Below, in pieces: positions 28,001 to 36,230 of a DNA stretch of 64,000 nt (the stretch's first letter is position 1; each line of letters opens with the position of its first letter). The stretch is from CAZJYI01 sp964550025 (GTDB lineage Bacteria > Verrucomicrobiota > Kiritimatiellia > UBA8416 > CAYOBW01). Made by a program: the position numbers and the translations under genes. The stretch is from the NCBI GenBank assembly GCA_964550025.1, contig CAZJYI010000027.1, positions 26,995 through 90,994 on the forward strand. Reading direction: 5' to 3'. A model generated the notes under the pieces. That model saw only the letters and a program-made list of their open reading frames with translations. It was not told where the DNA came from and made no database searches.

Positions 28001-30666
28001 GGTCGGATGTGACAATCATCAAGGGGCACGGCCCCGTCGGCGATAACGCGGTGCGTTGCGTCTATCTGGGGGCGAACGCTGTACTGGATGGTTTCACTCT
28101 CACCAACGGTTGCACCCGCCAGGACGATTACCAGCAGAAGAACAGGGGCGGCGGACTGTGGTGCGAAAGCAGCGGCGTAGTCTCCAACTGTGTCATCTGT
28201 GGAAACTGCGGTTCCTACGGCGGAGGGGTGTACCGAGGTCGGCTTCACGACTGTCTCCTCATCGGCAACACGTCCAATTACGGCGGCGGTGCATACGACG
28301 CCATTCTCTTGCGTTGCGTCCTCCGCGACAATACGGCTTCGATGAACGGCGGCGGCGCATGCTACGGCACACTGAATGACTGCGTTGTCTCCAACAACGC
28401 TGCACGCAACGGCGGAGGCACTCACCGAGGGACATCAAGCAACTGCACGATTGCCGCAAACCGCGCGCTGGACAACGGCGGAGGATCGTACCAAAGCTCA
28501 CTCAATAACTGTACGGTATCCGAAAATTCGGCTTTGTGGGGCGGCGGAGCCTCCATGTCCTCTCTCACGAATTGCGCCGTCCTGAGGAACTCGGCATCGG
28601 AAGGTGGTGGCGGCACGCACCGTGCCACGCTCAACAACTGTACAGTCGTCGGCAACTCTGCGTACCTTTCCGGTGGAGGAGCATATCGCTGCACACTTCG
28701 CAACTGCATTCTGTGGAACAACTCGGCACGTAACAGTTCGAACTGGTACGGCGGCACATTCGGCTATAGCTGTACGACACCATTGCCGGACGGGCCAGGA
28801 AACATGAGTCGGGATCCGCTCCTCGCCAGCGCCTCGCACCTTGGTGCAGCGTCGCCATGCATCGGTCAAGGGAACAGCAACTACACGAGCGGTGCGGACA
28901 TCGACGGTGAACCGTGGTCGGAGCCGCCGTCGATGGGGTGCGACGAATACCGGATCGGGACAATAACCGGGGAACTGAACGTAGCCATTGCAGTCGAAGC
29001 CTCCACGCTTAGATCGGGGATAGCGGCTGGTTTTGACGGGCAAATCGAGGGTCGGACTGTTGGCAGTTCATGGGACTTTGACGACGGCACGGTGGTGAGC
29101 AATCGCCCCGAAGTCTCATATACCTGGGCAGTGCCGGGGACATATGCGGTCGTATTGACTGCATTCAACGATGACAATCCCGGCGGTGTCTCCGCAACGG
29201 CCACAGTGGTCGTTATGGAACAACCGACACACTACGTCCATTCGGGCAATTCTGCACCGTCGGCGCCGTATCTCTCCTGGAAAGACGCAGCGACAAGCAT
29301 ACAAGAGGCAGTCGATGCGGCCGGCCCCGGAGCAATAGTACTCGTGACGAACGGTGTGTATGCCACTGGTGGTCGCCCCGCAATCAACACTACGACGACC
29401 AATCGAGTGGCTGTTGACCGGCGGATCGCCGTACGAAGCGTGGGCGGGCCTGACGTAACGCTCATCAGAGGTGGAGGCACAAATGGTGAGGTAGCGGTGC
29501 GGTGCGTCTATCTCGGAAATGGCGCAGTACTGGACGGTTTCACGTTGACCGACGGGGTCGCTCGTGCGGTTCGTGATTCTCCAACAGATGGAAACGGTGG
29601 CGGAGTACTGTGCGAAAACGGTGCAATTGTGTCGAACTGTATTGTACGCGGCAACCGCGGCCACAGGGGCGGCGGAGCTTGCTATGGTCAACTCAGCAAA
29701 TGCACCATTGTCGGCAACTACGGTTCCGATGGTGGCGGCAGCTATCACAGTTCACTGTTCGATTGCCTCATCTCGGGCAATTCCGGCCATGATGGCGGCG
29801 GAGTGTGGAGCGGTACGGCGCAGAACTGCATCGTCACGGGGAACTCCGCATACAGTTTGGGCGGAGGGGCACATAGGGGCGCATTTCACAACTGCGTGTT
29901 CACCGACAACTCTGTACAAGACAGAGGCGGTGGGACCTATGTGAGCACGCTACAGAACTGTACCGTCGTCGGCAACTCCGCCGGTCGCGAGGCCGGCGGC
30001 ACGTACCATGGCACCGTCCGCAACTGCATTCTGAGGGACAACGCAGCACCCACCAGTCCGAACTGGCAGTCGACCTTGGTCACCTACTCTTGCACCACTC
30101 CCAGACCTGACGCACCCGGAAATATCGACAGGGATCCGCGTTTTGTTGCCTCGAATGACTACCGCTTGGCCTTGGACTCGCCCTGCGTTGATGCCGGCGA
30201 CAGCGCCACCATTTCAGCGCCCACAGATCTGGCAGGCAACCCCCGCATCGTTGGCGCCTCAGTGGACATGGGAGCGTACGAGTACCAGCATCCGGACACT
30301 GACGGCGATCTCATGCCGGACCGATGGGAGTGGCGGCACTGCGGGGACACTACGAATCTCACCCCGGAGGCGGACGCGGACAGGGATGGTCTTCTGAACC
30401 TGCAAGAGTTCTTTGCGGGCACCTCCGCAACCAATCCAGCCTCGTGTCTCGTATTCGAGGAGATTCGGCCGCGGGTCATGAACGGGATCGTCGTTCGATG
30501 GCAGAGCGTGGGTGGGAAGCGCTACGGCCTGTACCGTGCGACCAACCTGCTGATAGAACCGTCACCTCTGCGCACCAACATCCCGGCCTCCCCGCCGATG
30601 AACACGGAGACGGATGGGACAGCCGCGGGCACTGGTCCATGGTTCTACCGTGTAAGGCTCGAGTGA
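25090..30666 (+). CDS. Secreted fourfold beta-helix/PKD protein with calcium-type C-terminal repeats
   Basis: 1,858 residues; MPICTRCSVLFLTLGLALLLPQ is a signal peptide. Four repeats of one large module follow. Each opens with YVD/YVS/YVH...YxxWxxAAxxIQxAVD and a RSVNGPDVTxIKG strand, runs through short parallel beta-helix rungs (NCTLxGNSAxxxGGGA, as in choice-of-anchor Q/polymorphic outer-membrane-type proteins) and closes with SPCIGxGN...GCDEYR. The first three are followed by a PKD-like domain (WEFGDGTVVSN, HTWSTTGVFAVILRAFN). Modules start near 25174, 26362, 27760 and 29230. The C-terminus has two acidic calcium-type motifs (DTDGDLMPDRWE, DADRDGLLNLQEF) and a small beta domain (RWQSVGGKRYGLYRATNL), a C-terminal arrangement frequent in Kiritimatiellota/Verrucomicrobiota exported proteins. 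Role: surface or secreted glycan binding or structure (inference). Confidence 0.9.
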   Translation: MPICTRCSVLFLTLGLALLLPQRAEAITRYVDVNSTAPQPPYTNLANAAVTIQDAVDVAVSNDLVLVSAGVYETGGRAVHGSMTNRVVIDRPVTVRSVNGPDVTVIKGAGPMGDGAVRCAYVGTNAVLDGFTMTNGHTRTAPVFQTELCGGGAWCESNGVVLNCIIVGNAADSAGGGVYSGVVSNCTLVANSAISGGGASDSTLRGCVLSRNSADYNGGGVYGGILYNCTLSGNSCDFRGGGAVVSTLNNCVLWHNNAPMGMNWYEGNLRFCCTTPLPPGTGNSDQDPLLASASHLSAGSPCIGRGNDVHAAGEDIDGESWASPPSIGCDEYRAGAVTGALSVAIGAEYTVSAVGFEVDFDARIDGRTSGSCWEFGDGTVVSNCPHVSHTWSTTGVFAVILRAFNESHHESMAATVTVTIAEQTVAYVDGENTNPVAPYATWDTAANTIQAAVDVTTLPGALVLVTNGVYEVGGRAVFAAMTNRVAVDRPLTLRSVNGPDVTIIKGNGPIGDGAVRCVYLGTNAVLQGFTLTNGCTRAEGDRRWERSAGGVLCENSAVVSNCVIAGSSAAESGGGSYRGRLHGCTLTGNVAEYGGSAAGGVLENCDLSRSSASQYGGGAANASLMGCRLHRNSAVDGGGAISTCIAANCRLHANTATNGGGGAYWSILHSCALARNSASRYSVVGVGGAYLCTLNNCTLTGNSAPTGIGGASRGTLRNCILWDNVGYVPNWSGGTLSYCCTTPLPDGPGNFSQDPRLADAAHLSAGSPCIGRGSGADATGTDIDGEPWANPPAVGCDEYRPGAVTGTLSVAVEPECTLFAADYEAAFSGRIDGRTTNSRWDFGDGTVESNMPHVLHAWSAGGSYDVTFTAFNEDFTTGVSATTRVEVIGTKYVSPLGGHVYPFSSWATAATNIQEALDAEVPGGVPLVLVTNGTYATGGRAVYYADNRIVLGNTTNRVAIDQRVTVRSVNGSDVTIIKGHGPVGDNAVRCVYLGANAVLDGFTLTNGCTRQDDYQQKNRGGGLWCESSGVVSNCVICGNCGSYGGGVYRGRLHDCLLIGNTSNYGGGAYDAILLRCVLRDNTASMNGGGACYGTLNDCVVSNNAARNGGGTHRGTSSNCTIAANRALDNGGGSYQSSLNNCTVSENSALWGGGASMSSLTNCAVLRNSASEGGGGTHRATLNNCTVVGNSAYLSGGGAYRCTLRNCILWNNSARNSSNWYGGTFGYSCTTPLPDGPGNMSRDPLLASASHLGAASPCIGQGNSNYTSGADIDGEPWSEPPSMGCDEYRIGTITGELNVAIAVEASTLRSGIAAGFDGQIEGRTVGSSWDFDDGTVVSNRPEVSYTWAVPGTYAVVLTAFNDDNPGGVSATATVVVMEQPTHYVHSGNSAPSAPYLSWKDAATSIQEAVDAAGPGAIVLVTNGVYATGGRPAINTTTTNRVAVDRRIAVRSVGGPDVTLIRGGGTNGEVAVRCVYLGNGAVLDGFTLTDGVARAVRDSPTDGNGGGVLCENGAIVSNCIVRGNRGHRGGGACYGQLSKCTIVGNYGSDGGGSYHSSLFDCLISGNSGHDGGGVWSGTAQNCIVTGNSAYSLGGGAHRGAFHNCVFTDNSVQDRGGGTYVSTLQNCTVVGNSAGREAGGTYHGTVRNCILRDNAAPTSPNWQSTLVTYSCTTPRPDAPGNIDRDPRFVASNDYRLALDSPCVDAGDSATISAPTDLAGNPRIVGASVDMGAYEYQHPDTDGDLMPDRWEWRHCGDTTNLTPEADADRDGLLNLQEFFAGTSATNPASCLVFEEIRPRVMNGIVVRWQSVGGKRYGLYRATNLLIEPSPLRTNIPASPPMNTETDGTAAGTGPWFYRVRLE

Positions 30667-30679
30667 GCGCAAGACCGCC

Positions 30680-31111
30680 TCACCGGTCCAGCGGATTGCG
30701 CCAGCGCAGCCCGGGAAAGCGGGCGAAGTCGGTGTCCGTGCTGAACAGCTCGCAGCCGTGCTGGATGGCCAAGGCTGCCAGGTGCGCATCCGTCGTGAGA
30801 TTCGCGGCGGTACCGGCCTGCTCCAGCAGGGAGGTCACGAGGTCCCAGTGGCCGTCCAGCGGTTCGATGACGCGCACACACGGCTGGGCGAGCCAGGATG
30901 CCACGTAGCCGGTGGCGTCCGCCACGGTCAACGGGACGGCAAAGATCCTGGGATTCGTCATGATCCTGACGAAACCCAGGCAGACAACCCAGGGCAGAGC
31001 CACGGGTTGCACATCGGAAAGACGGGCATCCCACCATGCACGCAGCCGCTCATGCTGCGACGAATTGCGATTGATCGCGTGGATCGGAATATTGACGTCC
31101 ACCAGGAGCAT
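30680..31111 (-). CDS. vapC: VapC-family PIN-domain ribonuclease toxin
   Basis: 143 residues. PIN fold with Asp5 in LLVDVNIPIHA, the LPWVVCLGFVRIMTNPRIF segment typical of this VapC subgroup, NLTTDAHLAALA and STDTDFARFPGLRWRNPL carrying the other acidic metal ligands. Such toxins cleave tRNA or rRNA. The ATG overlaps the stop region of the antitoxin gene at 31111, the usual translationally coupled order with antitoxin first. It is convergent with the beta-helix gene, whose stop lies 13 nt away. Confidence 0.93.
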   Translation of the reverse strand: MLLVDVNIPIHAINRNSSQHERLRAWWDARLSDVQPVALPWVVCLGFVRIMTNPRIFAVPLTVADATGYVASWLAQPCVRVIEPLDGHWDLVTSLLEQAGTAANLTTDAHLAALAIQHGCELFSTDTDFARFPGLRWRNPLDR

Positions 31112-31365
31112 CAGGCCTTCCCTGCCTTCTCCAAAGCCTCCTGCTCGTCGGCAACCTGTCCCAGCTTGTACGGATCCACCCCCGGCAGCAGCTCCAGCGC
31201 CCGGGTCCTGGTTCGGTAAACAGTGCTTCCGGTTGGCGCCTCCATCACCCGCATGCCTATTCGCAGGGCTTGGTTGATCACGGACTTAAAGGAAGTCCCA
31301 CGTCTTCCGGCCAACCCCTTGGCCTCCGCGGCTATTGCATCCTCGATCGTTAGTGTCGTTCTCAT
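31111..31365 (-). CDS. vapB: VapB-type ribbon-helix-helix antitoxin
   Basis: 84 residues from MRTTLTIED; an ATG six codons earlier is an alternative. The N-terminal ribbon-helix-helix (RTTLTIEDAIAAEAKGLAG...FKSVINQALRIGM) binds DNA for autoregulation. The C-terminal RALELLPGVDPYKLGQVADEQ segment is the toxin-binding tail of this subgroup. It overlaps the vapC start. It should repress its own promoter, which lies in the repeat-rich region just upstream. Confidence 0.88.
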   Translation of the reverse strand: MRTTLTIEDAIAAEAKGLAGRRGTSFKSVINQALRIGMRVMEAPTGSTVYRTRTRALELLPGVDPYKLGQVADEQEALEKAGKA

Positions 31366-31938
31366 GGTGCCAGAGTATCGCATTCATCAATAGACATCAA
31401 GATGCTTTTATTGCTGCATCATGATGCCCTCAGGTTCCTTCTGGAACTTCTGAGCCGTGATCCGGGCACGCCGGACTCTCAACATGACGACAAGGACCGA
31501 TTCTCGGCAGCACCCCGTGCAGGGTCTGTCCCCATCCGTGTGCTCACTCTGTGCAGGGTCTGTCCCCATCCATCCCAACCATCCCATCCATCCGCGTACA
31601 GGGTCTGTCCCCATCCCCGGCCATCCCCGCTCGGAACCAATCCCGCCTGGTCCAGGTTGATCGCCACCCGCGGCAGCCGGACCAACGTGCGGGGTCTGTC
31701 CCCAACCAGTAGGCTGCGGCCGGATTCTGGCTTCGCATTCCTGCGAACGGTGACATATAGGGCCCTTGTGTGTGGGGTCTGTCCCCGCCGTACCGCCGCC
31801 GTACCGGTCCCCGACGTGCCGCGTGCGGGGTCTGTCCCCGCTACAATGGTGACGTTGTGCATGCCTCCGGCGTCTTTTTGCTGTCGAACGGCACACGGGG
31901 AGTTGACAACTGGGGGTTCAGTGTGTTGCAAACAGGGG
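31366..31938. other. Repeat-rich region between vapBC and the ABC exporter
   Basis: About 570 bases with no supported gene. Six copies of RGGGTCTGTCCCC lie between 31521 and 31839. The vapBC promoter should be at the left end and the exporter promoter at the right end; no clear boxes were seen. Confidence 0.55.
31521..31839. repeat. Six irregularly spaced GGGTCTGTCCCC repeats
   Basis: Copies at 31521-31533, 31555-31567, 31600-31612, 31691-31703, 31774-31786 and 31827-31839, all in the same orientation; most are preceded by GTGC or GTG. Spacing varies from about 34 to 91 bp and the intervening DNA is C-rich (ATCCATCCC-type). The core is a near-palindrome, GGGG-tctgt-CCCC. No transposase gene is in the window. 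From memory, similar GGGGACAGACCC motifs accompany REP-associated Y1 transposases; that link is inference. Confidence 0.85.
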
Positions 31939-33681
31939 ATGTCTGATAATACCCGACACCTTCTGCGTCGTTTTGTCGCATATTACGGCCCTCATCGGCG
32001 ACTTTTTGCGCTCGATATGGGCACGGCCGGGTTGCGTGCGCTCTTCATGATCGTCATCCCCTACCTCGTGGTGCATGTACTGAGCCGGGAGCAGCTCCAG
32101 GGCGCCACGCTGTCCGAGATCTGGATTACGATCGGGTGGTTGACGATCTGCATTCTCGTCATGGCCCTCACCCAGTATGTCAACGTGAAGTGGGGGCATA
32201 TTCTGGGCACGCGCATGGAAACGGCCATGCGGGCGGACCTGTTCCGGCACCTTCAGAAACTGTCCTTCCGCTACTTCGACAACACGAAGACCGGCCACAT
32301 CATGTCGCGGATTTCGAACGACCTCTTCACGATCAGCGAGCTCGCGCACCATGCTCCTGAGGACCTTCTTCTCGCAGCGGTCATGCTGACCGGATCCCTG
32401 GCCTTCATGTTCGCCATGAACTGGATGATGGCCGTCATCGTCATGATCCCCATGCCGCTGATCCTGGTCTGGGGGAGCATATACCGCATGAGAATGCGCC
32501 GGACCTTCCGCCAGGTGCGCAAGCGCGTCGCCGACATCAACAGCAACGTCGAGAACGCCATCCAGGGCATCCGCGAGGTCCAGTCCTATGCCAAGGAAGA
32601 CTATGCTGTCAGCCAGTTCGACGATGTCAACTACGAGTTCGAGATGGCCAAGACGAACATGTACGGGGCCATGGCCGGTTTTCACTCGGGCATGATGTTC
32701 ATCATCGAGTTCTACTCGGTCATCATCATTGGCGGCGGCATGCTCCTGGTTCACGCGGGGCACCTCGAGCTCGCGGAGATGATCGGCTTCCTGATGTATC
32801 GCCGCTACATGTTCCAGCCCATCCGGCAGATGACCCGTTTCATGGAGCAGTACCAGCAGGGCGTGGCGGCCTTCGAGCGTTTCACCGAGATCATGGACGA
32901 GGATCCCGATATAAAGGACCGCCCCGGCGCGATCGGCATCCGGAAGGTAGAGGGCGACCTTCGGTTCGAGGACGTGTCTTTCAAGTACGGCGATGACGAA
33001 CCCGACTGGGTCCTGGAGGACCTGACTCTCCGCGTCAAGCCGGGACAGACGGTCGCCCTGGTCGGCGAGTCGGGGGCCGGCAAGTCGACGGTGGCCGCCC
33101 TGATTCCGCGTTTCTACGAACCGCAGAAGGGAACCATCCGCATCGATGGAGCCGACGTGATGGACATCAAGAAGGAAGACCTGCGGCGCCATGTGGGCAT
33201 CGTTCAGCAAAACGTGTTCCTGTTCGATACGACGATCCGGGAGAACATCATGTTCGGGCGACCGGAAGCCGACGAGGAGGAACTGGTCCGCGCCGCGCAG
33301 AGCGCCCACATCCACGACATGATTCTGTCTCTGCCGAACGGCTTCGACACTGTCGTGGGCGAACATGGCGTGAAGCTGTCGGGAGGACAGAAACAGAGGG
33401 TATCGATTGCCAGGCTGTTCCTGAAGAACCCCGGCATCCTGATTTTCGACGAGGCGACATCGTCGCTCGACTCAGAGTCCGAAGCGCTGATCCAGAAGTC
33501 CATGGCGGAGCTGTGCCGGGGCCGCTCTACGCTAGTCATCGCCCATCGTCTGACAACCGTCCGGGATGCCGACTACACGTACGTCCTGCGCCACGGACGC
33601 ATCGTCGAATCCGGCACCCATGCCAAGCTCATTGAACGCGCCGGGTACTACGCCGAGCTCTACGACCGGCACGTGGTGTAG
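31939..33681 (+). CDS. ABC transporter, fused permease-ATPase (MsbA-like exporter)
   Basis: 580 residues from the ATG at 31939. An in-frame GTG at 31921, four bases after a GGGGG run, is a credible alternative because GGGG directly abuts the ATG. The N-terminal half has six predicted membrane helices of the ABC_membrane type (ALFMIVIPYLVVHVL, IWITIGWLTICILVMAL, AVMLTGSLAFMFAM, MAVIVMIPMPLILVWG). The ATPase half has Walker A GESGAGKST, Q-loop IVQQNVFLF, signature LSGGQKQR, Walker B ILIFDEATSSLD and switch His in IAHRLTT, all intact. It works as a homodimer or with a partner to export lipid or drug-like substrates; the substrate is unknown. It stands alone between repeats and the restriction-modification genes. 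Confidence 0.93.
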   Translation: MSDNTRHLLRRFVAYYGPHRRLFALDMGTAGLRALFMIVIPYLVVHVLSREQLQGATLSEIWITIGWLTICILVMALTQYVNVKWGHILGTRMETAMRADLFRHLQKLSFRYFDNTKTGHIMSRISNDLFTISELAHHAPEDLLLAAVMLTGSLAFMFAMNWMMAVIVMIPMPLILVWGSIYRMRMRRTFRQVRKRVADINSNVENAIQGIREVQSYAKEDYAVSQFDDVNYEFEMAKTNMYGAMAGFHSGMMFIIEFYSVIIIGGGMLLVHAGHLELAEMIGFLMYRRYMFQPIRQMTRFMEQYQQGVAAFERFTEIMDEDPDIKDRPGAIGIRKVEGDLRFEDVSFKYGDDEPDWVLEDLTLRVKPGQTVALVGESGAGKSTVAALIPRFYEPQKGTIRIDGADVMDIKKEDLRRHVGIVQQNVFLFDTTIRENIMFGRPEADEEELVRAAQSAHIHDMILSLPNGFDTVVGEHGVKLSGGQKQRVSIARLFLKNPGILIFDEATSSLDSESEALIQKSMAELCRGRSTLVIAHRLTTVRDADYTYVLRHGRIVESGTHAKLIERAGYYAELYDRHVV

Positions 33682-33909
33682 GGACCGCGGGTGTGCAGTC
33701 GATTCTCGATTCCTTCGACACGCCCCCGCTGCGCCCTGCTCAGCGGTCCCGTGGCTCCTCGACTGGCACTTCGAACGCCATCAACTGGTAGCTGATTTCC
33801 GGGGCCTGTCCCTTGTCGAACCCGGCCGACCCGTCATCGCGCGGTTCCAAGATGCCGACGACTGGGCTCGTCCTCCGATTATGGGCAGCAATGCGACAAC
33901 GCAGAGCGC

Positions 33910-34780
33910 CTACAGAGCATTCTCCGACTTGAGTTGAGCCAGGTCCTTCTGAAGCTGCGTTCTCATCGACCGGGTGTAGATCCGTGTGATTTCTCCCCTG
34001 TTCTGTAGATCCACAAGTTTGCGGAGGTCGTTCACTCGATCACGCCACGTGATGCCATCCGTCAGAAGGAGAAAGGCAGTATCGGCCCGTTTCTCGCGGA
34101 TGATACGGTTGACATCCCCAAGAACGTCCGTCTGCTTGCTCCCCGTTGCACCGTAGGCTTTGACCTCGATCAAGACGACGGGGTCGCTCTTCCCGGGAAT
34201 GGCAAAGTCGGCCTTCTCCTTGCTTGCGCCGGAAGCGCCGACGAACTGACACCGGGAATCAAATCGCCCTGAACCGAACACCTCAGCCAGGATGCTCTCC
34301 ACGAAATCCTCCAGCGCTCGTCCCCGAAGTTGGCCTCGAATGGCGCTGCCCCGCCCCCCCTTGAGCCGCTCCACAAGCACATCGCGCCACGTGACAGGCG
34401 CAGAAATGGCCGCGGACATACGGTCGACGAGGCCAAGTGATTCGAGCGCATCCAGGCACTTCCCGGGATCCGCCCTGAATCTGGTGACACTGACGCTCTC
34501 ACCGGCAGCCTCCCGGTACAAGTACGTGAACTCATCCTTGGAGAGGTCCAGGAAAAGGCGCGAGAGCGTCAAGCATGCGTCAAAACGCTCCTTGCTGGTG
34601 TCTCCGGAGGTACCCGTCGGCCAGAAAGAGCCTCTCTACGGAACCTCGGTCACAGGGCATTCTTGACGGGATTTCGGCCAGCAATTCTATGACCTTCGTC
34701 GCGTGAGAGTCACGCCAAGTGCTCCGAAGAGGGGTAAGACTGTCCAGCAATTCGTCAACCGTCTGTCTGTATCGACGCAT
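33910..34780 (-). pseudogene. DpnII-like type II restriction endonuclease, split by a one-base frameshift
   Basis: Two frames make one protein. ATG at 34780 (GGAGAG just upstream) gives MRRYRQTVDELLDSL...LADGYLRRHQQGAF and stops; removing one T from TTTT at 34582-34585 continues into DACLTLSRLFLDLSKDEF and on to the stop at 33910. The joined length is 289 residues, matching R.DpnII-type enzymes. The PD-(D/E)XK core is RALEDFVESILAEVF, KADFAIPGK, VVLIEVKAYGATGSKQTDVLGD, followed by FLLLTDGITWRDRV and IYTRSM...DLAQLK. The family cuts GATC. The ATG is 3 nt after the stop of the adenine methylase gene. Either a real inactivating mutation, leaving an orphan methylase, or a sequencing error. Confidence 0.85.
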
Positions 34781-34783
34781 GAT

Positions 34784-35800
34784 TCACTCTCCAACGATCA
34801 GGTATTCTTCCGCGAGAGAACGCTTGACCGCCTTGTGCGTTCCGAAGTGGTAACGGTGCTGTTTCGAAAAGACACGAACACTCGTCTTGTATCTCCTCAT
34901 CACTTTCACAATGTGGGGCAAGTCAGGATATCCGTTCGAAGAGTACGAGAGAGCAAGCGTACTTGAGGAGAACTTGCGGAACATCCTATCAAAGGCATCC
35001 AGAGCCGTACGCCTGTACGAGAAAGGAGTGTACGGCTTCTGGATCTTCTTCACACGAGAATCCTCCATGATCTCCTTGTCCCGCCAATAGCAGGAAACGC
35101 CTTCGAGGAAGTGGTAGCGTTTCATGTAGCAGTTGTCGTCAGCTCGTGGAACATAGGGTGGGTCCATGTAAACCAGATCAACGGCAGGACCATCCCAAGC
35201 GAAAACGTCTCCGGCACATGCGTGGTTGTGCCTTCCGTTCTCAAACACGGTCGAGTTGTAGACTCCTACCTGCTCGATGAAATGCTCTCGAATCCCGAGA
35301 CGAAGGTCCCGCCTACCGTCTTTGTAGCGCTCAGGGTCACCGGCAATAGTAAACACACCACGGGGTTGTCTCTTTGCACAGGAACGTATCAGAGCAGCGC
35401 GGGCCAGAGCACGCTTGCTACGATTGCGCAACTTCTCGATGTTGAAGCATGTGCTATCGAGAAACCGCAAATCGGCAGGGGTGAAGAAGATGCCCGAAAA
35501 GGTCCTCTCGATGAAGTGCGGGTGATGCGGATCATACTTGAGGAGAGCTTCAAGGTCCTTCGAAGAGAGGGTGTTGCGGGAATTCGCGATGACCGCTTGG
35601 GCGATGGTCGCACCCAGGTTCAGAAAATCGTTGGCCCAGACCTGCTTGTTCATTGCTTTGAACAAGTATGACACGCATCCCGAACCGGAAAAGGCATCGA
35701 GCACTGAATCGAAATCCAAAGGCGAGAGCACAGTGAACAACCACGGAAGCAGCCTGGACTTGCTTCCCATGTAGCGTAGTTTGGGGTAGCGCGTTGCCAT
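34784..35800 (-). CDS. D12-class DNA adenine N6-methyltransferase (DpnII-type)
   Basis: 338 residues from the ATG at 35800. Motifs: LRYMGSKSRLLPWL (near 8-21), the SAM-binding DAFSGSGCVSYLFKA (35-49) and catalytic DPPY (213-216), in the D12/Dam order. Family members methylate adenine in GATC. The frame is open much further upstream and no clear ribosome-binding site precedes 35800, so an upstream GTG start giving about 24 more residues (VAEPIEQYGQLELLDAGFPA) cannot be excluded. The adjacent frameshifted nuclease makes this a restriction-modification pair in the order methylase, nuclease, as expected for protection first. Confidence 0.88.
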   Translation of the reverse strand: MATRYPKLRYMGSKSRLLPWLFTVLSPLDFDSVLDAFSGSGCVSYLFKAMNKQVWANDFLNLGATIAQAVIANSRNTLSSKDLEALLKYDPHHPHFIERTFSGIFFTPADLRFLDSTCFNIEKLRNRSKRALARAALIRSCAKRQPRGVFTIAGDPERYKDGRRDLRLGIREHFIEQVGVYNSTVFENGRHNHACAGDVFAWDGPAVDLVYMDPPYVPRADDNCYMKRYHFLEGVSCYWRDKEIMEDSRVKKIQKPYTPFSYRRTALDAFDRMFRKFSSSTLALSYSSNGYPDLPHIVKVMRRYKTSVRVFSKQHRYHFGTHKAVKRSLAEEYLIVGE

Positions 35801-35996
35801 GGCAGGGAAACCGGCGTCCAGAAGCTCAAGTTGTCCGTACTGCTCGATCGGCTCTGCCACTACCGCGGGGAAACCTGCCTCTTCTTCACGCGTAGGGTAT
35901 TCAGGTCGCCGGGATACTGTCGTCGTACCGTCTCTCACGCCAATGCTCGCCTCCGGATTGCCATGCGTGCACGGCCGCAAGCATGGGATTGCGCAT

Positions 35997-36017
35997 CGAG
36001 AGTGACAAGCACTCTCG
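35997..36017. promoter_or_regulatory. Perfect 8-bp dyad upstream of the methylase gene
   Basis: CGAGAGTG-acaag-CACTCTCG, about 200 bp upstream of the methylase start. It has no U-tract on either side. It resembles an operator for a dimeric regulator; no controller gene is present nearby, so this is tentative. Confidence 0.4.
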
Positions 36018-36203
36018 ACGAAATTGCCAAGGAAAATGGTTGTTGACTGCAAAGCTGCCAAGAACAGACCGAGAACGCAAGCGCAAGCTCGCAACAACAT
36101 TCGACACTGAAGGGGCTCGTTCCCGGGAACTCTCGTCATCGCATGCTCGATGGCAACCGGCAGATAGCAGGCACGACCGAGAATGCACGGCTCCGCACTA
36201 CCG

Positions 36204-36227
36204 GTCACCGGCTGGAAGCCGGCGCTA
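36204..36227. repeat. Single CCGGCTGGAAGCCGG hairpin element
   Basis: Same core as the tandem array at 16248-16355, ending GGCGCTAC. A degenerate second unit (TTACCGGCTGGAGGCTGG) follows and supplies the last codons and stop of the metallophosphatase gene. Confidence 0.75.
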
Positions 36228-36230
36228 CTG

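Larger units (their letters stand above)
35801..36230. other. Upstream region of the restriction-modification genes
   Basis: About 430 bases with no convincing gene. It holds a perfect 8-bp inverted repeat (35997-36017) that could be an operator, and a CCGGCTGGAAGCCGG hairpin (36204-36227) followed by a degenerate second copy that runs into the 3' end of the phosphatase gene. Confidence 0.5.

Noticed and set aside
31521..31839. Possible CRISPR array or tandem repeat
   Set aside because: Repeats are only 12-13 bp, spacing is irregular (34-91 bp) and there are no cas genes.
31402..31938. N-terminal extension of the ABC exporter
   Set aside because: The frame is open but encodes the C-rich repeat region (GSVPIRVLTL, HPSQPSHPS), not protein-like; the family normally starts near 31939.
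33682..33909. Small gene between the exporter and the restriction nuclease
   Set aside because: Short frames only, no ribosome-binding site or recognisable domain.
34582..34585. Phase-variable switch of the restriction nuclease
   Set aside because: A run of four T is too short for efficient slippage; a fixed mutation or read error is simpler.
35901..36188. Small minus-strand gene upstream of the methylase
   Set aside because: No ribosome-binding site or domain, and it spans the dyad and repeat region.
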